A stretch of 64,000 nucleotides of DNA. Source: Pseudomonas quebecensis. Its GTDB lineage: Bacteria; Pseudomonadota; Gammaproteobacteria; Pseudomonadales; Pseudomonadaceae. Location: the NCBI RefSeq assembly GCF_026410085.1, contig NZ_CP112866.1:558001-622000 (forward strand), in the 5' to 3' direction. Positions 33,646-51,222 of this stretch are shown piece by piece. The notes beneath the pieces are model-generated. The model was not told where the DNA came from. It made no database searches and was given only the letters and a program-made list of their open reading frames with translations. A program made the position numbers and the translations under genes. The stretch's first letter is position 1, and every line of letters starts with the position of its first letter.

Positions 33646-34173
33646 TTACTGCGGGCTGGTGTCCAGAGGCTGAGGCGTCGGGACTGGCACGGTTTCCACG
33701 CCGTCGACGTCTTTTTGGATCTTGTCCAGCAAGGAGCCAGGTTTGGCCGGAACCTCGGACTTCGGCTTTTCGCCTTCCTGAGCGGGAGCCGTCACGTTCG
33801 TGGCGTTGTCTTTACCCAGCAAGGCTTCATCGCGGCTTACGCCGGGCATGAAGTCACCGGACAGGCTGACAAGCTGGTCATTGCCATTAAAAATGACGCT
33901 GACGCGCTCCTGCTGGCGCTCACCGCCACCAGGCTGAATGCTGTAGAGATAATCCCAGCGATCGGCATGGAAAGTGTCGGTCAGCAGGGGGTTACCCATG
34001 ATAAACCTTACCTGCCGTCGGGTCATTCCGGGGCGTAACTGGTCTATCATGTCCTGCGTGACGACATTGCCCTGCTGGATGTCGATTTTGTAAACCCCGG
34101 GGAATGAACAACCGGCGAGTGCGAGCAGTCCCACAAAGGTGAAACTGGTTAGCAAGAGCTTGGTGTTTTGCAT
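33646..34173 (-). CDS. bamE: Outer-membrane assembly lipoprotein BamE (OmlA)
   Basis: The 175-residue protein begins [22 protein letters not shown], a signal peptide with lipobox. The BamE core follows: [37 protein letters not shown] and the [11 protein letters not shown] strand. It belongs to the BAM complex that inserts outer-membrane proteins. The tail after about residue 120 ([16 protein letters not shown]) is a low-complexity extension seen in pseudomonads. It is divergent from fur, the classic omlA-fur arrangement. Confidence 0.95.
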   Translation of the reverse strand: MQNTKLLLTSFTFVGLLALAGCSFPGVYKIDIQQGNVVTQDMIDQLRPGMTRRQVRFIMGNPLLTDTFHADRWDYLYSIQPGGGERQQERVSVIFNGNDQLVSLSGDFMPGVSRDEALLGKDNATNVTAPAQEGEKPKSEVPAKPGSLLDKIQKDVDGVETVPVPTPQPLDTSPQ

Positions 34174-34271
34174 CGGTGGGCGACTTCCACTATCTTGGCT
34201 GGGACAACGTAAACGCCGATCATACCCGTATTAAGAGAAGCTGCGAAGCAGCATCCGCGAGAAAGCTAACC

Positions 34272-34676
34272 ATGGTTGAAAATAGCGAACTACGCAAAGC
34301 CGGTCTCAAAGTGACTCTGCCACGCGTCAAGATTCTACAAATGCTCGATTCTGCTGAGCAGCGCCACATGAGTGCCGAGGATGTTTACAAGGCGCTGATG
34401 GAGTCCAATGAGGACGTTGGCCTGGCCACGGTTTATCGTGTGCTCACCCAGTTTGAAGCCGCGGGGCTGGTGGTTCGTCATAATTTCGACGGCGGTCACG
34501 CAGTATTTGAACTGGCTGACGGCGGTCATCACGACCACATGGTTGACCTGGATACCAACGAGGTTATCGAGTTCACCAGCACGGAAATCGAAGAGCTTCA
34601 GCACAAAATCGCTGAGGAGCATGGCTTCGATTTGGTGGATCACAATCTCGTGTTGTACATCCGTAAGAAAAAGTAA
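34272..34676 (+). CDS. fur: Ferric uptake regulator
   Basis: The 134-residue metal-dependent repressor has the winged-helix block LKVTLPRVKILQML and SNEDVGLATVYRVLTQFEAAGLV, then the metal-binding HNFDGGHAVFEL and DGGHHDHMVDLDTNEV. The Pseudomonas Fur pattern lacks the CxxC zinc pairs found in E. coli Fur, as here. With iron it represses siderophore and uptake genes. ATG 34272 gives the normal MVENSELRKAG start. It is divergent from bamE. Confidence 0.97.
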   Translation: MVENSELRKAGLKVTLPRVKILQMLDSAEQRHMSAEDVYKALMESNEDVGLATVYRVLTQFEAAGLVVRHNFDGGHAVFELADGGHHDHMVDLDTNEVIEFTSTEIEELQHKIAEEHGFDLVDHNLVLYIRKKK

Positions 34677-34705
34677 AAAGCTACGCAGACGCTCTGCGAA
34701 ACGAT

Positions 34706-34731
34706 CGAAGGCGACCTCAGGGTCGCCTTCG
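34706..34731 (+). terminator. Terminator after fur
   Basis: CGAAGGCGACC and GGTCGCCTTCG form an 11-bp stem with a 4-base loop. The downstream T-tract is weak (GTGCTTTCTATAT). It lies between the convergent fur and recN genes. Confidence 0.75.
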
Positions 34732-34753
34732 TGCTTTCTATATAGGGATAAGA

Positions 34754-36427
34754 TCAGGCCTTGGTGGCAACCACCATCTTCTTCGCATGTGCCAGCGATT
34801 CTTTCGTCAGGTCGATGCCGCCCAGCATGCGCGCAACCTCTTCTACGCGTTCCGATTTGTTCAGTTTGGACACTGCTGTGCGTGTTGCGTCGCTGCCTCG
34901 CACCTTGTGTACAAACAAATGCTGGTGTCCTTGGGCGGCCACCTGTGGCAAGTGGGTGACGGTAAGGACCTGGCCTCGATCCCCCAGGCGACGCAACAGT
35001 TGCCCGACAATTTCTGCCGTCGGCCCACCAATACCCACGTCCACCTCATCGAATACCAGCGTCGGTACGCGGGAGGTCTGTGCGGTAATCACCTGAATGG
35101 CCAGGCTGATGCGTGACAGTTCACCGCCTGAGGCAACTTTTGCCAGCGCCTTGAGCGGTTGCCCAGGGTTGGCACTGACCAACAGTTCTACCTGTTCAAG
35201 GCCGTGGGGTTGCAGCTCATTGCTGGCGTTGGTGCGCAGTTCGATCGTGAAACGCCCGCCCGGCATGCCGAGGCGCTGAATCTCCTGCTCGACCGCGCCG
35301 GCAAGGCTGGTCGCGGCTTTATGGCGCAGCTCGCTCAGTTCTTGAGCCTTCTCCTGGTAGTGGCGAGCATAAGAGGCAAGTTCGTCACCCAGGCGCTCAA
35401 TGGATTCATCGTTCGCGTTCAGCGTTTCGATTTCATCCAGCAGTTTTTGCTGCATTGCTGCCACTTCGGTGGGCTGGATTCGATGCTTGCGCGCCAGTGT
35501 GTAGATAGTGTCCAGGCGTTCCTCTATCTCTTGCAGGCGCGCCGGGTCGGCATCGAAGTGATCCAGGAAACGGTTCAGCTCGCCCACCGCTTCTTCCACC
35601 TGGATTTGTGCACTGGTAAGTAACGTGGTGGCTTCGCTCAGGGAGCTGGAAGCGTTGTTCACACTGGACAGGCGATTGAGGCTGGCGGTGAGTGCGTTGA
35701 GCACATTGCCGGAATCGCTCTCGCTGCATTGCTCCACTACCTGGCGGCAGATGCCCAAAAGAGTTTCGGCATTGGTGAGGTTCTTGTGTTCCTGTTCCAG
35801 TTGCTCCAGCTCCGTTTCACCAAGGCCCAAGCTCTCCAATTCTTCAAGCTGGTAGCTGAGCAACTGATGGCGCGCACGTTGTTCGTCACCGGAGTTGGAG
35901 AGCCGCTCGAGTTCCTGGCGCGTCTGGCGCCAGCGTTGTGCGGCGAGTTGCACTTGCCTGGCAAGGTCGGTGGCGCCGGCGTATTCGTCGAGCAGGCGAC
36001 GATGTGTATCGGTTTTCAGGAGTGACTGGTGCTCGTGCTGGCTGTGGATATCGATCAAAAGCTCGCCCAGGGCTTTCAGGTCGCCAAGCGGGCAGGGGGT
36101 TCCGTTGATATAGCCGCGCGAACGCCCTTCGGCGGTGATGACCCTGCGCAGGATGCACGGCCCTTCATGGTTGAGGTCGCGCTCAGCCAGCCAGGCTTCA
36201 GCTTCGGGAATGTCGGCCAGGTCGAACGTGGCGAGAATATCGGCCTTGTCCGCGCCGGGGCGTACTACGCCGCTGTCGGCGCGATCGCCCAGGGTCAGCC
36301 CCAGCGCGTCGAGCATGATCGACTTGCCGGCGCCGGTTTCGCCTGTGATTACGCTCATCCCGCGATCCAGTTCGAGATCCAGGTGTTCAACGATGGCGTA
36401 GTTATGTACGGACAGGTGCACGAGCAT
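34754..36427 (-). CDS. recN: DNA repair protein RecN
   Basis: The 557-residue SMC-like ATPase has an N-terminal Walker A (VITGETGAGKSIMLDALG near residues 28-45), a long coiled-coil middle (about 155-345), and a C-terminal signature (ASGGELSRISLAIQV) and Walker B (LVFDEVDVGIGG). It acts in double-strand break repair. A LexA-type box lies 25 bases upstream, consistent with SOS induction. Confidence 0.97.
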   Translation of the reverse strand: MLVHLSVHNYAIVEHLDLELDRGMSVITGETGAGKSIMLDALGLTLGDRADSGVVRPGADKADILATFDLADIPEAEAWLAERDLNHEGPCILRRVITAEGRSRGYINGTPCPLGDLKALGELLIDIHSQHEHQSLLKTDTHRRLLDEYAGATDLARQVQLAAQRWRQTRQELERLSNSGDEQRARHQLLSYQLEELESLGLGETELEQLEQEHKNLTNAETLLGICRQVVEQCSESDSGNVLNALTASLNRLSSVNNASSSLSEATTLLTSAQIQVEEAVGELNRFLDHFDADPARLQEIEERLDTIYTLARKHRIQPTEVAAMQQKLLDEIETLNANDESIERLGDELASYARHYQEKAQELSELRHKAATSLAGAVEQEIQRLGMPGGRFTIELRTNASNELQPHGLEQVELLVSANPGQPLKALAKVASGGELSRISLAIQVITAQTSRVPTLVFDEVDVGIGGPTAEIVGQLLRRLGDRGQVLTVTHLPQVAAQGHQHLFVHKVRGSDATRTAVSKLNKSERVEEVARMLGGIDLTKESLAHAKKMVVATKA

Positions 36428-36451
36428 GATGACCGCTCCCAGGCTTTAGGT

Positions 36452-36467
36452 CTGGTTATTTATACAG
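36452..36467. promoter_or_regulatory. LexA (SOS) box upstream of recN
   Basis: CTGGTTATTTATACAG fits CTG-N10-CAG with an AT-rich centre, the proteobacterial LexA site, 25 bases before the recN start. Confidence 0.85.
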
Positions 36468-36600
36468 TGTTTTGTTCAGCCCTGACAATCCTGATGCTTA
36501 GCTCGATTTGCTTGAATTTCGACATTTTTTAGCGCAAACGGGAATGTGTGGGCAGGAATCATCCGTGTCCGGGTGAGAGATTTTTGGTATCGCCTGAGCC

Positions 36601-36628
36601 CTTGAACCTGAAAATTGTGGCCCCATAT
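36601..36628 (+). promoter_or_regulatory. Heat-shock (sigma32) promoter of grpE-dnaK-dnaJ
   Basis: CTTGAAC (36601-36607) and CCCCATAT (36621-36628) are separated by 13 bases, a near-consensus sigma32 promoter. It lies 54 bases before the grpE start codon. Confidence 0.9.
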
Positions 36629-36682
36629 ACCGGAACAGAAGCGCGAGTTGTGTTCGCGCATGATTTTGAAAGGAGAGAATCT

Positions 36683-37243
36683 ATGGCTGACGAACAGACG
36701 CAGGATACGCAAACTCCAGACGCCAATTCGGCTGTCGGTGATGAACTGGCAACTCGTGTGCAAGTGCTCGAAGAGCAATTGGCTGCTGCGCAGGATCAGT
36801 CGTTGCGTGTTGCCGCCGATCTGCAGAACGTCCGCCGCCGTGCCGAGCAGGATGTAGAAAAAGCGCATAAATTCGCACTGGAAAAATTTGCCAGTGACCT
36901 GCTGCCGATTATGGACAGCCTGGAGCGCGGCCTCGAGCTGTCCAATCCGGATGATGAAAACATTCGTGCGATGCGTGAAGGCATTGAGCTGACCCTGAAA
37001 ATGTTCCAGGACACGCTCAAGCGTTATCAGCTCGAAGCCATCGATCCGCAGGGCGGCGAGCCCTTCAATGCTGAGCACCACCAGGCAATGGCCATGCAGG
37101 AAAGCCATGACCTGGAACCTAACAGTGTGCTGAAGGTGTTCCAGAAAGGTTATCTGCTCAACGGTCGTTTGCTGCGCCCGGCAATGGTGGTGGTTAGCAA
37201 GGCGCCAGCACCCGCTGCACCTTCTATTGATGAGCAGGCTTGA
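36683..37243 (+). CDS. grpE: Nucleotide exchange factor GrpE
   Basis: The 186-residue cochaperone releases ADP from DnaK. It shows a long N-terminal coiled coil (about 20-80, [20 protein letters not shown] then [15 protein letters not shown]) and a C-terminal beta part ([20 protein letters not shown]). ATG 36683 follows AGGAGAGA at the right spacing; the longer frame upstream overlaps the sigma32 promoter. dnaK follows after about 100 bases. Confidence 0.96.
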   Translation: MADEQTQDTQTPDANSAVGDELATRVQVLEEQLAAAQDQSLRVAADLQNVRRRAEQDVEKAHKFALEKFASDLLPIMDSLERGLELSNPDDENIRAMREGIELTLKMFQDTLKRYQLEAIDPQGGEPFNAEHHQAMAMQESHDLEPNSVLKVFQKGYLLNGRLLRPAMVVVSKAPAPAAPSIDEQA

Positions 37244-37345
37244 AATTCGCCGCAAGGCCCCCATTTATAAGTCAAGCGATTAAGTGCTACCGCAGTTAGC
37301 CACAACTGCTGCGGCAACCAAATTCAAGTTTCGGGAGAGTAAATC

Positions 37346-39268
<1,923 letters not shown>

Positions 39269-39585
39269 CTTGGTCGCCCGGTTGACCGCTTTCAAGCGGT
39301 GACTGGTAGGATGTCGCCGCGCGGGAGCTTGCTCCCGCGTTGGCGTGTCTGGGGTATGCGAATTTTTACAGCATGCGACATCAGTCGGATGCTGGCGGTG
39401 TGATCGGGGATGCTCCTGCTTTCCGAGTATTGACCACCGCGTTTTTGGCCGGGTCCCTGGCTAAAAGCAGTAATGACCAGGATCGTTGAATTGACGTGAG
39501 TTGGGTCCGGGCCTGTATTGGGGCTCAACGAGTTTGGCAAGGCTCAGGAGGGTCTGGCTGGACGTCCTTAAGAGTGCAAAGACTT
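39269..39585 (+). other. dnaK-dnaJ intergenic region
   Basis: This 317-base gap holds a strong hairpin (CGCGGGAGC and GCTCCCGCG, 39320-39339) soon after dnaK, possibly a REP-type element or an attenuating stem. It has no T-run. I see no gene here. No convincing second sigma32 promoter was found before dnaJ. Confidence 0.5.
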
Positions 39586-41527
<1,942 letters not shown>

Positions 41528-41536
41528 TCAGTAGCT

Positions 41537-41574
41537 AAAACGGGTGCCCAGGATTATCCTGAGCCCCCGTTTTT
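41537..41574 (+). terminator. Terminator after dapB
   Basis: AAAACGGG pairs with CCCGTTTT, with an inner CAGGAT/ATCCTG helix, followed by T residues. It lies 10 bases past the dapB stop. Confidence 0.8.
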
Positions 41575-41660
41575 AACCGCTAGGCGACGTCCTGTCGCAT
41601 TCCCCTGCCTTTAAGGCTCTTTAGCGGTGGACCCAAAAAGCCTTTTTCTGTAAGCTACAG

Positions 41661-41741
41661 CTTTAGTGTGTCCACTAAAAGCGCGCAGAATAATTCAGTG
41701 AACAAGCGGGGTGACGTGTCCATACGTCACTCCGCTTTTTT
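41661..41741 (+). promoter_or_regulatory. carA leader: hairpin plus strong intrinsic terminator
   Basis: CTTTAGTG and CACTAAAAG (41661-41681) form a hairpin. A 12-bp stem follows (41706-41717 with 41724-41735, one wobble), then six T (41736-41741), 45 bases before the carA start. A terminator inside the leader suggests attenuation of carAB. It could instead end a small RNA transcribed between dapB and carA. Confidence 0.6.
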
Positions 41742-41786
41742 ACAACCTGCGATCGCCCCTTCAGGCTTTATCTACGGGAGGTCTTC

Positions 41787-42923
41787 TTGACTAAGCCAGC
41801 CATACTCGCCCTTGCTGATGGCAGCATTTTTCGCGGCGAAGCCATTGGAGCCGACGGTCAAACCGTTGGAGAGGTAGTGTTTAACACTGCCATGACCGGC
41901 TATCAGGAAATCCTTACCGATCCTTCCTACGCCCAACAGATCGTTACCCTGACTTATCCACACATCGGCAATACCGGTACTACCCCGGAAGATGTCGAGT
42001 CTGATCGTGTCTGGTCCGCGGGCCTGGTGATTCGTGATCTGCCGCTGGTCGCGAGCAACTGGCGTAACACGATGTCGCTGTCCGATTACTTGAAAGCCAA
42101 CAATGTGGTGGCTATCGCCGGTATCGACACGCGTCGCCTGACACGCATCCTGCGTGAAAAAGGCTCGCAGAACGGCTGCATCCTCGCCGGTGAGAATATT
42201 TCTGAAGAGGCGGCGATTGCGGCCGCGCAAGGCTTTCCCGGCCTCAAAGGCATGGACCTGGCGAAGGTCGTCAGCACCAAGGACAAGTACGAGTGGCGCT
42301 CCACCGTCTGGGACCTGAAGACCGACAGCCACGAGACCATCGACGCCGCCGAGCTGCCTTACCACGTAGTGGCCTACGACTATGGCATCAAGTACAACAT
42401 CCTGCGCATGCTGGTCGAGCGCGGCTGCCGGGTGACGGTTGTACCTGCACAAACGCCTGCCATCGATGTGCTGGCTCTGCAGCCGGACGGTGTGTTCCTG
42501 TCCAACGGCCCAGGTGATCCTGAGCCTTGCGACTACGCCATCCAGGCGATCAAGGACGTGCTGGAAACCGAGATCCCGGTATTCGGTATCTGCCTGGGCC
42601 ACCAGCTGCTGGCTCTGGCCTCCGGTGCCAAAACCCTGAAAATGGGCCACGGCCACCACGGCGCCAACCACCCCGTGCAGGACCTGGACACCGGCGTGGT
42701 AATGATCACCAGCCAGAACCACGGTTTTGCGGTGGATGAAGCGACCTTGCCGGGCAACGTCCGTGCGATTCACAAGTCGCTGTTTGACGGTTCCCTGCAA
42801 GGCATCGAGCGCACCGACAAGAGCGCGTTCAGCTTCCAGGGCCACCCTGAAGCCAGCCCGGGCCCGAACGACGTAGCACCGCTGTTCGACCGTTTCATCA
42901 ATGAGATGGCCAAGCGACGCTGA
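41787..42923 (+). CDS. carA: Carbamoyl-phosphate synthase, small (glutaminase) subunit
   Basis: The 378-residue subunit releases ammonia from glutamine for CarB. The N-terminal domain has [20 protein letters not shown] and [15 protein letters not shown]. The class I amidotransferase domain has the nucleophile cysteine in [13 protein letters not shown] and the catalytic HPE in [11 protein letters not shown]. The start is TTG at 41787 with GGGAGG 5 bases upstream. carB follows in the same direction. It feeds arginine and pyrimidine synthesis. Confidence 0.97.
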   Translation: MTKPAILALADGSIFRGEAIGADGQTVGEVVFNTAMTGYQEILTDPSYAQQIVTLTYPHIGNTGTTPEDVESDRVWSAGLVIRDLPLVASNWRNTMSLSDYLKANNVVAIAGIDTRRLTRILREKGSQNGCILAGENISEEAAIAAAQGFPGLKGMDLAKVVSTKDKYEWRSTVWDLKTDSHETIDAAELPYHVVAYDYGIKYNILRMLVERGCRVTVVPAQTPAIDVLALQPDGVFLSNGPGDPEPCDYAIQAIKDVLETEIPVFGICLGHQLLALASGAKTLKMGHGHHGANHPVQDLDTGVVMITSQNHGFAVDEATLPGNVRAIHKSLFDGSLQGIERTDKSAFSFQGHPEASPGPNDVAPLFDRFINEMAKRR

Positions 42924-43027
42924 CTGAGCGGCTTGCGGGTGGCCCCGAAAACCGGTGGCCCCCGCAGGCTCTCTAAAGATTGTCAAGACGGCTTGCCGAC
43001 TGACCTGCGGATTTGAGTGACAAACCC

Positions 43028-46245
<3,218 letters not shown>

Positions 46246-46249
<4 letters not shown>

Positions 46250-46728
46250 GCATTACCAAATACCCAATGACCGTCCAGGGTGCCAAGGCCCTGGAAGAGG
46301 AGCACGCCCACCTGACCAAGGTCGTACGTCCAAAGCTGAGCCAGGACATCGGTACGGCCCGCGAGCTGGGTGACTTGAAGGAAAACGCCGAATACCATGC
46401 TGCTCGCGAGCAGCAAGGTATGGTCGAGGCGCGGATCCGCGATATCGAAGGCCGCATGCAGAATGCTGTGATCATCGATGTGACCACTATTGCGCACACC
46501 GGCAAGGTGATTTTCGGTACGACCGTTGAAATTGCCAACGTCGAGACTGATGAGAGCGTGACTTACCACATCGTGGGTGAGGATGAAGCTGACATCAAGC
46601 AAGGCAAGATCTCTGTCGGCTCGCCGATCGCACGCGCCTTGATCGCCAAGGAAGAAGGCGACGTGGTCGCCGTGAAAACACCAAGCGGTGTGATCGAGTA
46701 CGAGATTGTTGAAGTTCGTCACGTCTGA
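46246..46728 (+). CDS. greA: Transcription elongation factor GreA
   Basis: The 160-residue factor rescues arrested RNA polymerase by stimulating transcript cleavage. Its full-length coiled coil includes the acidic tip [19 protein letters not shown] near residues 41-59, and the C-terminal domain carries [17 protein letters not shown]. The ATG overlaps the carB stop by four bases, so it is translationally coupled to carB. Confidence 0.97.
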
Positions 46729-47161
46729 AAGACGGCGCCCGCTCCAGGCGGGCGCAATGCTCTGGCAGCTCACCCAGATGCTCTGGGTGGGTGGCTTGTG
46801 GCTGTTGCACCTTGGCGTTTTGCCGGCGTTGGGCCTGATTGGGCTGGCGCCGTTGCTGATCGATGAGCTCGATGGATTACTGAGTGCGTTGCTGGTGGGT
46901 TTTGCGGCGGCGTGCGTGATACTTCAAGTGTTGGTGCTGGTAAGGACCGAGGGCTTGGAGAGTCTGTGGCGGGATATTCGTGGGCAATTACTGTTGATGG
47001 CGCTGTATGGCTGTTCGATGTATTTCGTCGTGCATGTCTGGCTGCCGCAAGCGTTGCGCTGGCAACTATTCAGCTATCTTGTGCTAGGGTTCTCAGGCCT
47101 CGTGCTGGTGATACAGCCGGCACCGGGTTGGAGTGGCAGGGCGCGCGAAGCACGCCCTTGA
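46706..47161 (+). CDS. DUF4149-type inner-membrane protein
   Basis: The product (up to 151 residues) has about four membrane helices, beginning [18 protein letters not shown]. Its [18 protein letters not shown] helix matches the DUF4149/TMEM205-like pattern. The start is unsure. TTG 46706 or 46709 overlaps the end of greA and adds [17 protein letters not shown], while ATG 46757 starts right at the first helix. A GC-rich hairpin (46734-46755) lies between these starts. Function is unknown. Its place after greA is conserved in Pseudomonas. Confidence 0.7.
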   Translation: MLKFVTSERRRPLQAGAMLWQLTQMLWVGGLWLLHLGVLPALGLIGLAPLLIDELDGLLSALLVGFAAACVILQVLVLVRTEGLESLWRDIRGQLLLMALYGCSMYFVVHVWLPQALRWQLFSYLVLGFSGLVLVIQPAPGWSGRAREARP

Positions 47162-47170
47162 CCCTTGCTA

Positions 47171-47479
47171 TCATTTGAAGCGGTGAACATTCGACAGTTG
47201 CTTGTTGACGCTGAAGTTCTTGCGATACAGCAGCGCCATCTTGCCGATAACCTGAACCAGGTCCGCTTTGCCCACCTTGCACAGTTCTGCAATGGCGGCC
47301 AGGCGTGCTTCGCGGTCAAGGATATTAACCTTGATCTTAATCAGCTCGTGATCGTTGAGTGCGCGTTCGAATTCGGCTAACACACCCTCAGTCAAACCGT
47401 TGTCTGCCACAATCAGAACTGGTTTCAGATGGTGGCCAATGGATTTGTATTGTTTCTTCTGCTCTTGAGTGAGCGGCAT
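47171..47479 (-). CDS. yhbY: Ribosome-associated RNA-binding protein YhbY
   Basis: The 102-residue CRS1-YhbY (CRM) domain protein begins MPLTQEQKKQYKSIGHHLKP and carries VLIVADNGLTEGVLAEFERA and the GxxG-like loop. It binds pre-50S particles during ribosome assembly. It is divergent from rlmE, the conserved arrangement. Confidence 0.93.
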   Translation of the reverse strand: MPLTQEQKKQYKSIGHHLKPVLIVADNGLTEGVLAEFERALNDHELIKIKVNILDREARLAAIAELCKVGKADLVQVIGKMALLYRKNFSVNKQLSNVHRFK

Positions 47480-47584
47480 AATCTGACCCCTGCGTCTGAT
47501 CTTGTAAAAAGCGGCGGCCAGTTTACCCGAGCGAGTCCGGGACCGCCCAGTTAATCACGACCCGTTTTATTTTCGAGGTGCCCA

Positions 47585-48235
47585 GTGGCCCGTTCCAAAA
47601 CCAGCCTTAAGTGGCTACAAGAGCATTTCAACGACCCTTACGTCAAAAAGGCGCAGAAGGACGGCTACCGCTCCCGGGCCAGCTACAAGCTGCTGGAGTT
47701 GCAGGACAAGGACAAACTATTCCGCCCCGGCATGAGTGTGATCGACCTCGGAGCGGCGCCTGGCGGCTGGTCACAGGTTGCCAGTCGTCTGATTGGTGGG
47801 CAGGGGCGGTTGATCGCTTCCGACATTCTGGAGATGGACAGCATTCCGGATGTAACCTTTGTACATGGGGATTTCACTCAGGATGCGGTACTGGCCGAGA
47901 TTCTTGAAGCCGTGGGAAATTCGCAGGTAGACCTTGTGATTTCCGACATGGCCCCCAATATGAGTGGATTACCGGCTGTTGATATGCCGCGCGCCATGTT
48001 CCTGTGCGAATTGGCGCTGGATCTGGCGGGCCGGGTATTGCGTCCGGGGGGTGATTTCCTGGTCAAGGTCTTCCAGGGGGAAGGTTTCGACGAGTATCAC
48101 AAGAACATCCGTAAGCTATTCGACAAGGTTCAGATGCGCAAACCGGACTCTTCCCGGGATCGGTCCCGCGAGCAATACCTGTTGGCGCGTGGGTTCCGTG
48201 GCATTGAAGGCGCTGCCAGCGATGAGCGTCTTTAA
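47585..48235 (+). CDS. rlmE: 23S rRNA 2'-O-methyltransferase RlmE (FtsJ)
   Basis: The 216-residue SAM enzyme methylates U2552 of 23S rRNA. The SAM-binding [18 protein letters not shown] is at about 50-67, and the catalytic set K-D-K-E is present (K in [12 protein letters not shown] in [14 protein letters not shown] in [11 protein letters not shown] in REQYL). The start is GTG 47585 with GAGGTG upstream. ftsH follows after 190 bases. Confidence 0.96.
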   Translation: MARSKTSLKWLQEHFNDPYVKKAQKDGYRSRASYKLLELQDKDKLFRPGMSVIDLGAAPGGWSQVASRLIGGQGRLIASDILEMDSIPDVTFVHGDFTQDAVLAEILEAVGNSQVDLVISDMAPNMSGLPAVDMPRAMFLCELALDLAGRVLRPGGDFLVKVFQGEGFDEYHKNIRKLFDKVQMRKPDSSRDRSREQYLLARGFRGIEGAASDERL

Positions 48236-48426
48236 AGGTTTGAAGGGAGTCGATAGGTTTTTTTATATCGCTTTCGTCATGAAGCTTTACGAATATTGTG
48301 TAGTCAAAGTTTCACAAAGGGTTACAGACGGCGCCTGCCAGAGTTGTAGGTAATGTAGTAAGTTAGGCCGGTGAATATCATGCGAAGCGCGCGCCAGCAG
48401 CGGAGCTTGCTTCAGAGGGTAGTTAA

Positions 48427-50346
48427 TTGAACGATATGGCAAAGAATCTGATCCTGTGGTTGATCATCGCGGCTGTCCTTGTGACGGTGATGAACAACTT
48501 CTCCAGCCCTAACGAGCCGCAGACCCTCAACTATTCCGACTTCATCCAGCAAGTCAAGGATGGCAAGGTTGAGCGCGTAGCGGTAGATGGCTATGTGATC
48601 ACCGGCAAGCGTAACGATGGCGACAGCTTCAAGACCATTCGTCCGGCAATTCAGGATAACGGTCTGATCGGCGATCTGGTCGATAACCACGTGGTGGTTG
48701 AAGGCAAGCAGCCTGAACAGCAGAGCATCTGGACCCAGCTTCTGGTGGCCAGTTTCCCTATTCTTGTGATCATTGCAGTCTTCATGTTCTTCATGCGCCA
48801 GATGCAGGGCGGCGCGGGGGGCAAGGGCGGACCGATGAGTTTCGGTAAGAGCAAGGCACGCCTGCTGTCCGAGGATCAGGTGAAAACCACGCTGGCTGAT
48901 GTTGCCGGCTGCGATGAGGCCAAAGAAGAAGTCGGTGAGCTGGTCGAATTCCTGCGCGATCCGGGCAAATTCCAGCGTCTTGGCGGTCGTATTCCGCGCG
49001 GCGTGCTGATGGTCGGCCCTCCGGGTACGGGTAAAACCTTGCTGGCCAAGGCAATTGCCGGTGAAGCCAAGGTGCCGTTTTTTACCATTTCCGGTTCTGA
49101 CTTCGTCGAGATGTTCGTCGGTGTCGGTGCCAGCCGTGTTCGCGATATGTTCGAGCAGGCCAAGAAACATGCGCCGTGCATTATCTTCATCGATGAAATC
49201 GACGCTGTTGGTCGTCATCGTGGTGCTGGCATGGGCGGTGGTCATGATGAACGCGAACAGACGCTCAACCAGCTGCTGGTAGAGATGGACGGCTTCGAGA
49301 TGAATGACGGCATCATCGTCATCGCCGCGACCAACCGTCCTGACGTGCTTGACCCGGCCTTGCTGCGTCCAGGCCGTTTTGACCGCCAGGTGGTGGTTGG
49401 CTTGCCTGATATTCGCGGGCGCGAACAGATTCTGAAAGTGCACATGCGTAAAGTGCCGATGGGTGACGATGTGGCTCCGGCCGTGATTGCCCGTGGTACT
49501 CCTGGTTTCTCCGGTGCTGACCTTGCCAACCTGGTGAACGAGGCATCGCTGTTTGCCGCGCGTACCGGCAAGCGCATTGTAGAAATGAAAGAGTTCGAGC
49601 TGGCTAAAGACAAGATCATGATGGGCGCCGAGCGCAAGTCCATGGTCATGTCTGAAAAAGAGAAGCAGAACACTGCCTATCACGAAGCCGGTCACGCGAT
49701 CGTGGGGCGCGTCGTGCCTGAGCACGACCCGGTGTACAAGGTTTCGATCATTCCGCGAGGTCGCGCACTTGGCGTGACCATGTTCCTGCCAGAAGAGGAT
49801 CGCTACAGCCTCTCCAAGCGTGCGCTGATCAGCCAGATCTGCTCGCTTTATGGTGGACGGATTGCCGAAGAAATGACCTTGGGCTTTGACGGTGTGACCA
49901 CCGGCGCTTCCAACGACATTATGCGAGCCAGTCAGATAGCGCGAAACATGGTGACCAAGTGGGGCTTGTCTGAAAAACTCGGTCCTTTGATGTATGCCGA
50001 GGAAGATGGCGAGGTGTTCCTGGGTCGTGGTGGTGGCGGTCAAAGTGCCAGTTTTTCGGGTGAGACTGCCAAGCTGATCGATTCCGAGGTTCGCAGCATC
50101 ATTGACCAGTGCTACGGTACGGCCAAGCAGATCCTGACCGATAACCGCGACAAGCTGGATGCCATGGCCGATGCGCTGATGAAATACGAAACCATTGATG
50201 CCGATCAGATCGACGACATCATGGCAGGTCGTCCGCCGCGCGAACCTCGCGACTGGGAAGGCGGTTCAGGCACCTCGGGCACTCCGCCCGTGGTTCAGAA
50301 TGAACGCCCTGAAACCCCGATCGGCGGTCCTGCAGCCGAACACTAA
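48427..50346 (+). CDS. ftsH: Membrane ATP-dependent zinc metalloprotease FtsH
   Basis: The 639-residue protease has two N-terminal membrane helices (about 7-24 and 100-120), an AAA domain with Walker [14 protein letters not shown] and Walker [12 protein letters not shown], the second region of homology, and the zinc site HEAGHAIVG. It degrades membrane and regulatory proteins such as sigma32. TTG 48427 is used because AGAGGG lies 8 bases before it; ATG 48436 is the alternative. folP follows in 8 bases. Confidence 0.96.
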   Translation: MNDMAKNLILWLIIAAVLVTVMNNFSSPNEPQTLNYSDFIQQVKDGKVERVAVDGYVITGKRNDGDSFKTIRPAIQDNGLIGDLVDNHVVVEGKQPEQQSIWTQLLVASFPILVIIAVFMFFMRQMQGGAGGKGGPMSFGKSKARLLSEDQVKTTLADVAGCDEAKEEVGELVEFLRDPGKFQRLGGRIPRGVLMVGPPGTGKTLLAKAIAGEAKVPFFTISGSDFVEMFVGVGASRVRDMFEQAKKHAPCIIFIDEIDAVGRHRGAGMGGGHDEREQTLNQLLVEMDGFEMNDGIIVIAATNRPDVLDPALLRPGRFDRQVVVGLPDIRGREQILKVHMRKVPMGDDVAPAVIARGTPGFSGADLANLVNEASLFAARTGKRIVEMKEFELAKDKIMMGAERKSMVMSEKEKQNTAYHEAGHAIVGRVVPEHDPVYKVSIIPRGRALGVTMFLPEEDRYSLSKRALISQICSLYGGRIAEEMTLGFDGVTTGASNDIMRASQIARNMVTKWGLSEKLGPLMYAEEDGEVFLGRGGGGQSASFSGETAKLIDSEVRSIIDQCYGTAKQILTDNRDKLDAMADALMKYETIDADQIDDIMAGRPPREPRDWEGGSGTSGTPPVVQNERPETPIGGPAAEH

Positions 50347-50354
50347 GGTTTGAA

Positions 50355-51206
50355 ATGACTTCTGTGTTGCCCTCCACCCGGTTGCCTTGCGGCAGCCGGG
50401 TTCTTGATTTGGCCCATACACACGTCATGGGTATCCTCAATGTAACCCCCGATTCCTTTTCTGATGGCGGCCGATTCAGTCAGCAGGACGCTGCGTTGCG
50501 TCATGCCGAGGCGATGGTGGCGGCTGGCGCGACGTTGATCGATGTCGGTGGTGAGTCGACTCGGCCTGGTGCCCGTGTGGTTTCTCCTCTTGAGGAGTTG
50601 GAGCGGGTCGCTCCGGTTGTCGAGCGTATTGCCCGGGAGTTGGACGTCATCATCTCCGTTGATACTTCGACCCCCGCAGTGATGCGCGAAACTGCTCGTT
50701 TGGGGGCTGGCTTGATCAATGATGTGCGGTCACTGCGGCGCGATGGCGCGTTGGACGCAGCTGCCGCTACCGGGTTGCCGGTGTGCCTCATGCACATGTT
50801 GGGCGAGCCCGGCACTATGCAGGACAACCCGCATTACGACGATTTGGTGGGAGAGGTGACAGGCTTTCTCGCTGAGCGGATTGCCCAATGTGCTGCCGTG
50901 GGTATTGCGCCGGAGCAGATCATCCTTGATCCGGGTTTTGGATTCGCCAAAACCCTGCAACATAATTTAAGCCTGTTCAAGCACCTGGAGTCCTTGCATG
51001 CCCTTGGTCGGCCCCTGTTGGTAGGGGTGTCGCGCAAGAGCATGATAGGGCTGGCGTTGAATCGTCCGGTGGGTGAGCGTCTGTATGGCGGACTTGCACT
51101 GGCGGCACTCGCCTTGACCAAAGGCGCGCGAATTCTGCGCGTGCACGATGTCGCCGAGACAGTGGACGTGGTGCGTATGATTGCCGCTGTAGAATCAGCC
51201 GAATAA
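50355..51206 (+). CDS. folP: Dihydropteroate synthase
   Basis: The 283-residue TIM-barrel enzyme makes dihydropteroate from p-aminobenzoate and is the sulfonamide target. Family motifs are [19 protein letters not shown] near residue 24, [12 protein letters not shown], and the late [11 protein letters not shown] block. It sits in the conserved ftsH-folP-glmM order. Confidence 0.96.
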   Translation: MTSVLPSTRLPCGSRVLDLAHTHVMGILNVTPDSFSDGGRFSQQDAALRHAEAMVAAGATLIDVGGESTRPGARVVSPLEELERVAPVVERIARELDVIISVDTSTPAVMRETARLGAGLINDVRSLRRDGALDAAAATGLPVCLMHMLGEPGTMQDNPHYDDLVGEVTGFLAERIAQCAAVGIAPEQIILDPGFGFAKTLQHNLSLFKHLESLHALGRPLLVGVSRKSMIGLALNRPVGERLYGGLALAALALTKGARILRVHDVAETVDVVRMIAAVESAE

Positions 51207-51222
51207 GAATGATGGAGCACTT

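Noticed and set aside
39320..39339. Rho-independent terminator after dnaK
   Set aside because: The hairpin is strong but no T-tract follows; it is noted only as part of the dnaK-dnaJ gap.
46734..46755. Hairpin after greA as a terminator
   Set aside because: No T-run follows, and it lies within or just before the downstream membrane-protein gene.
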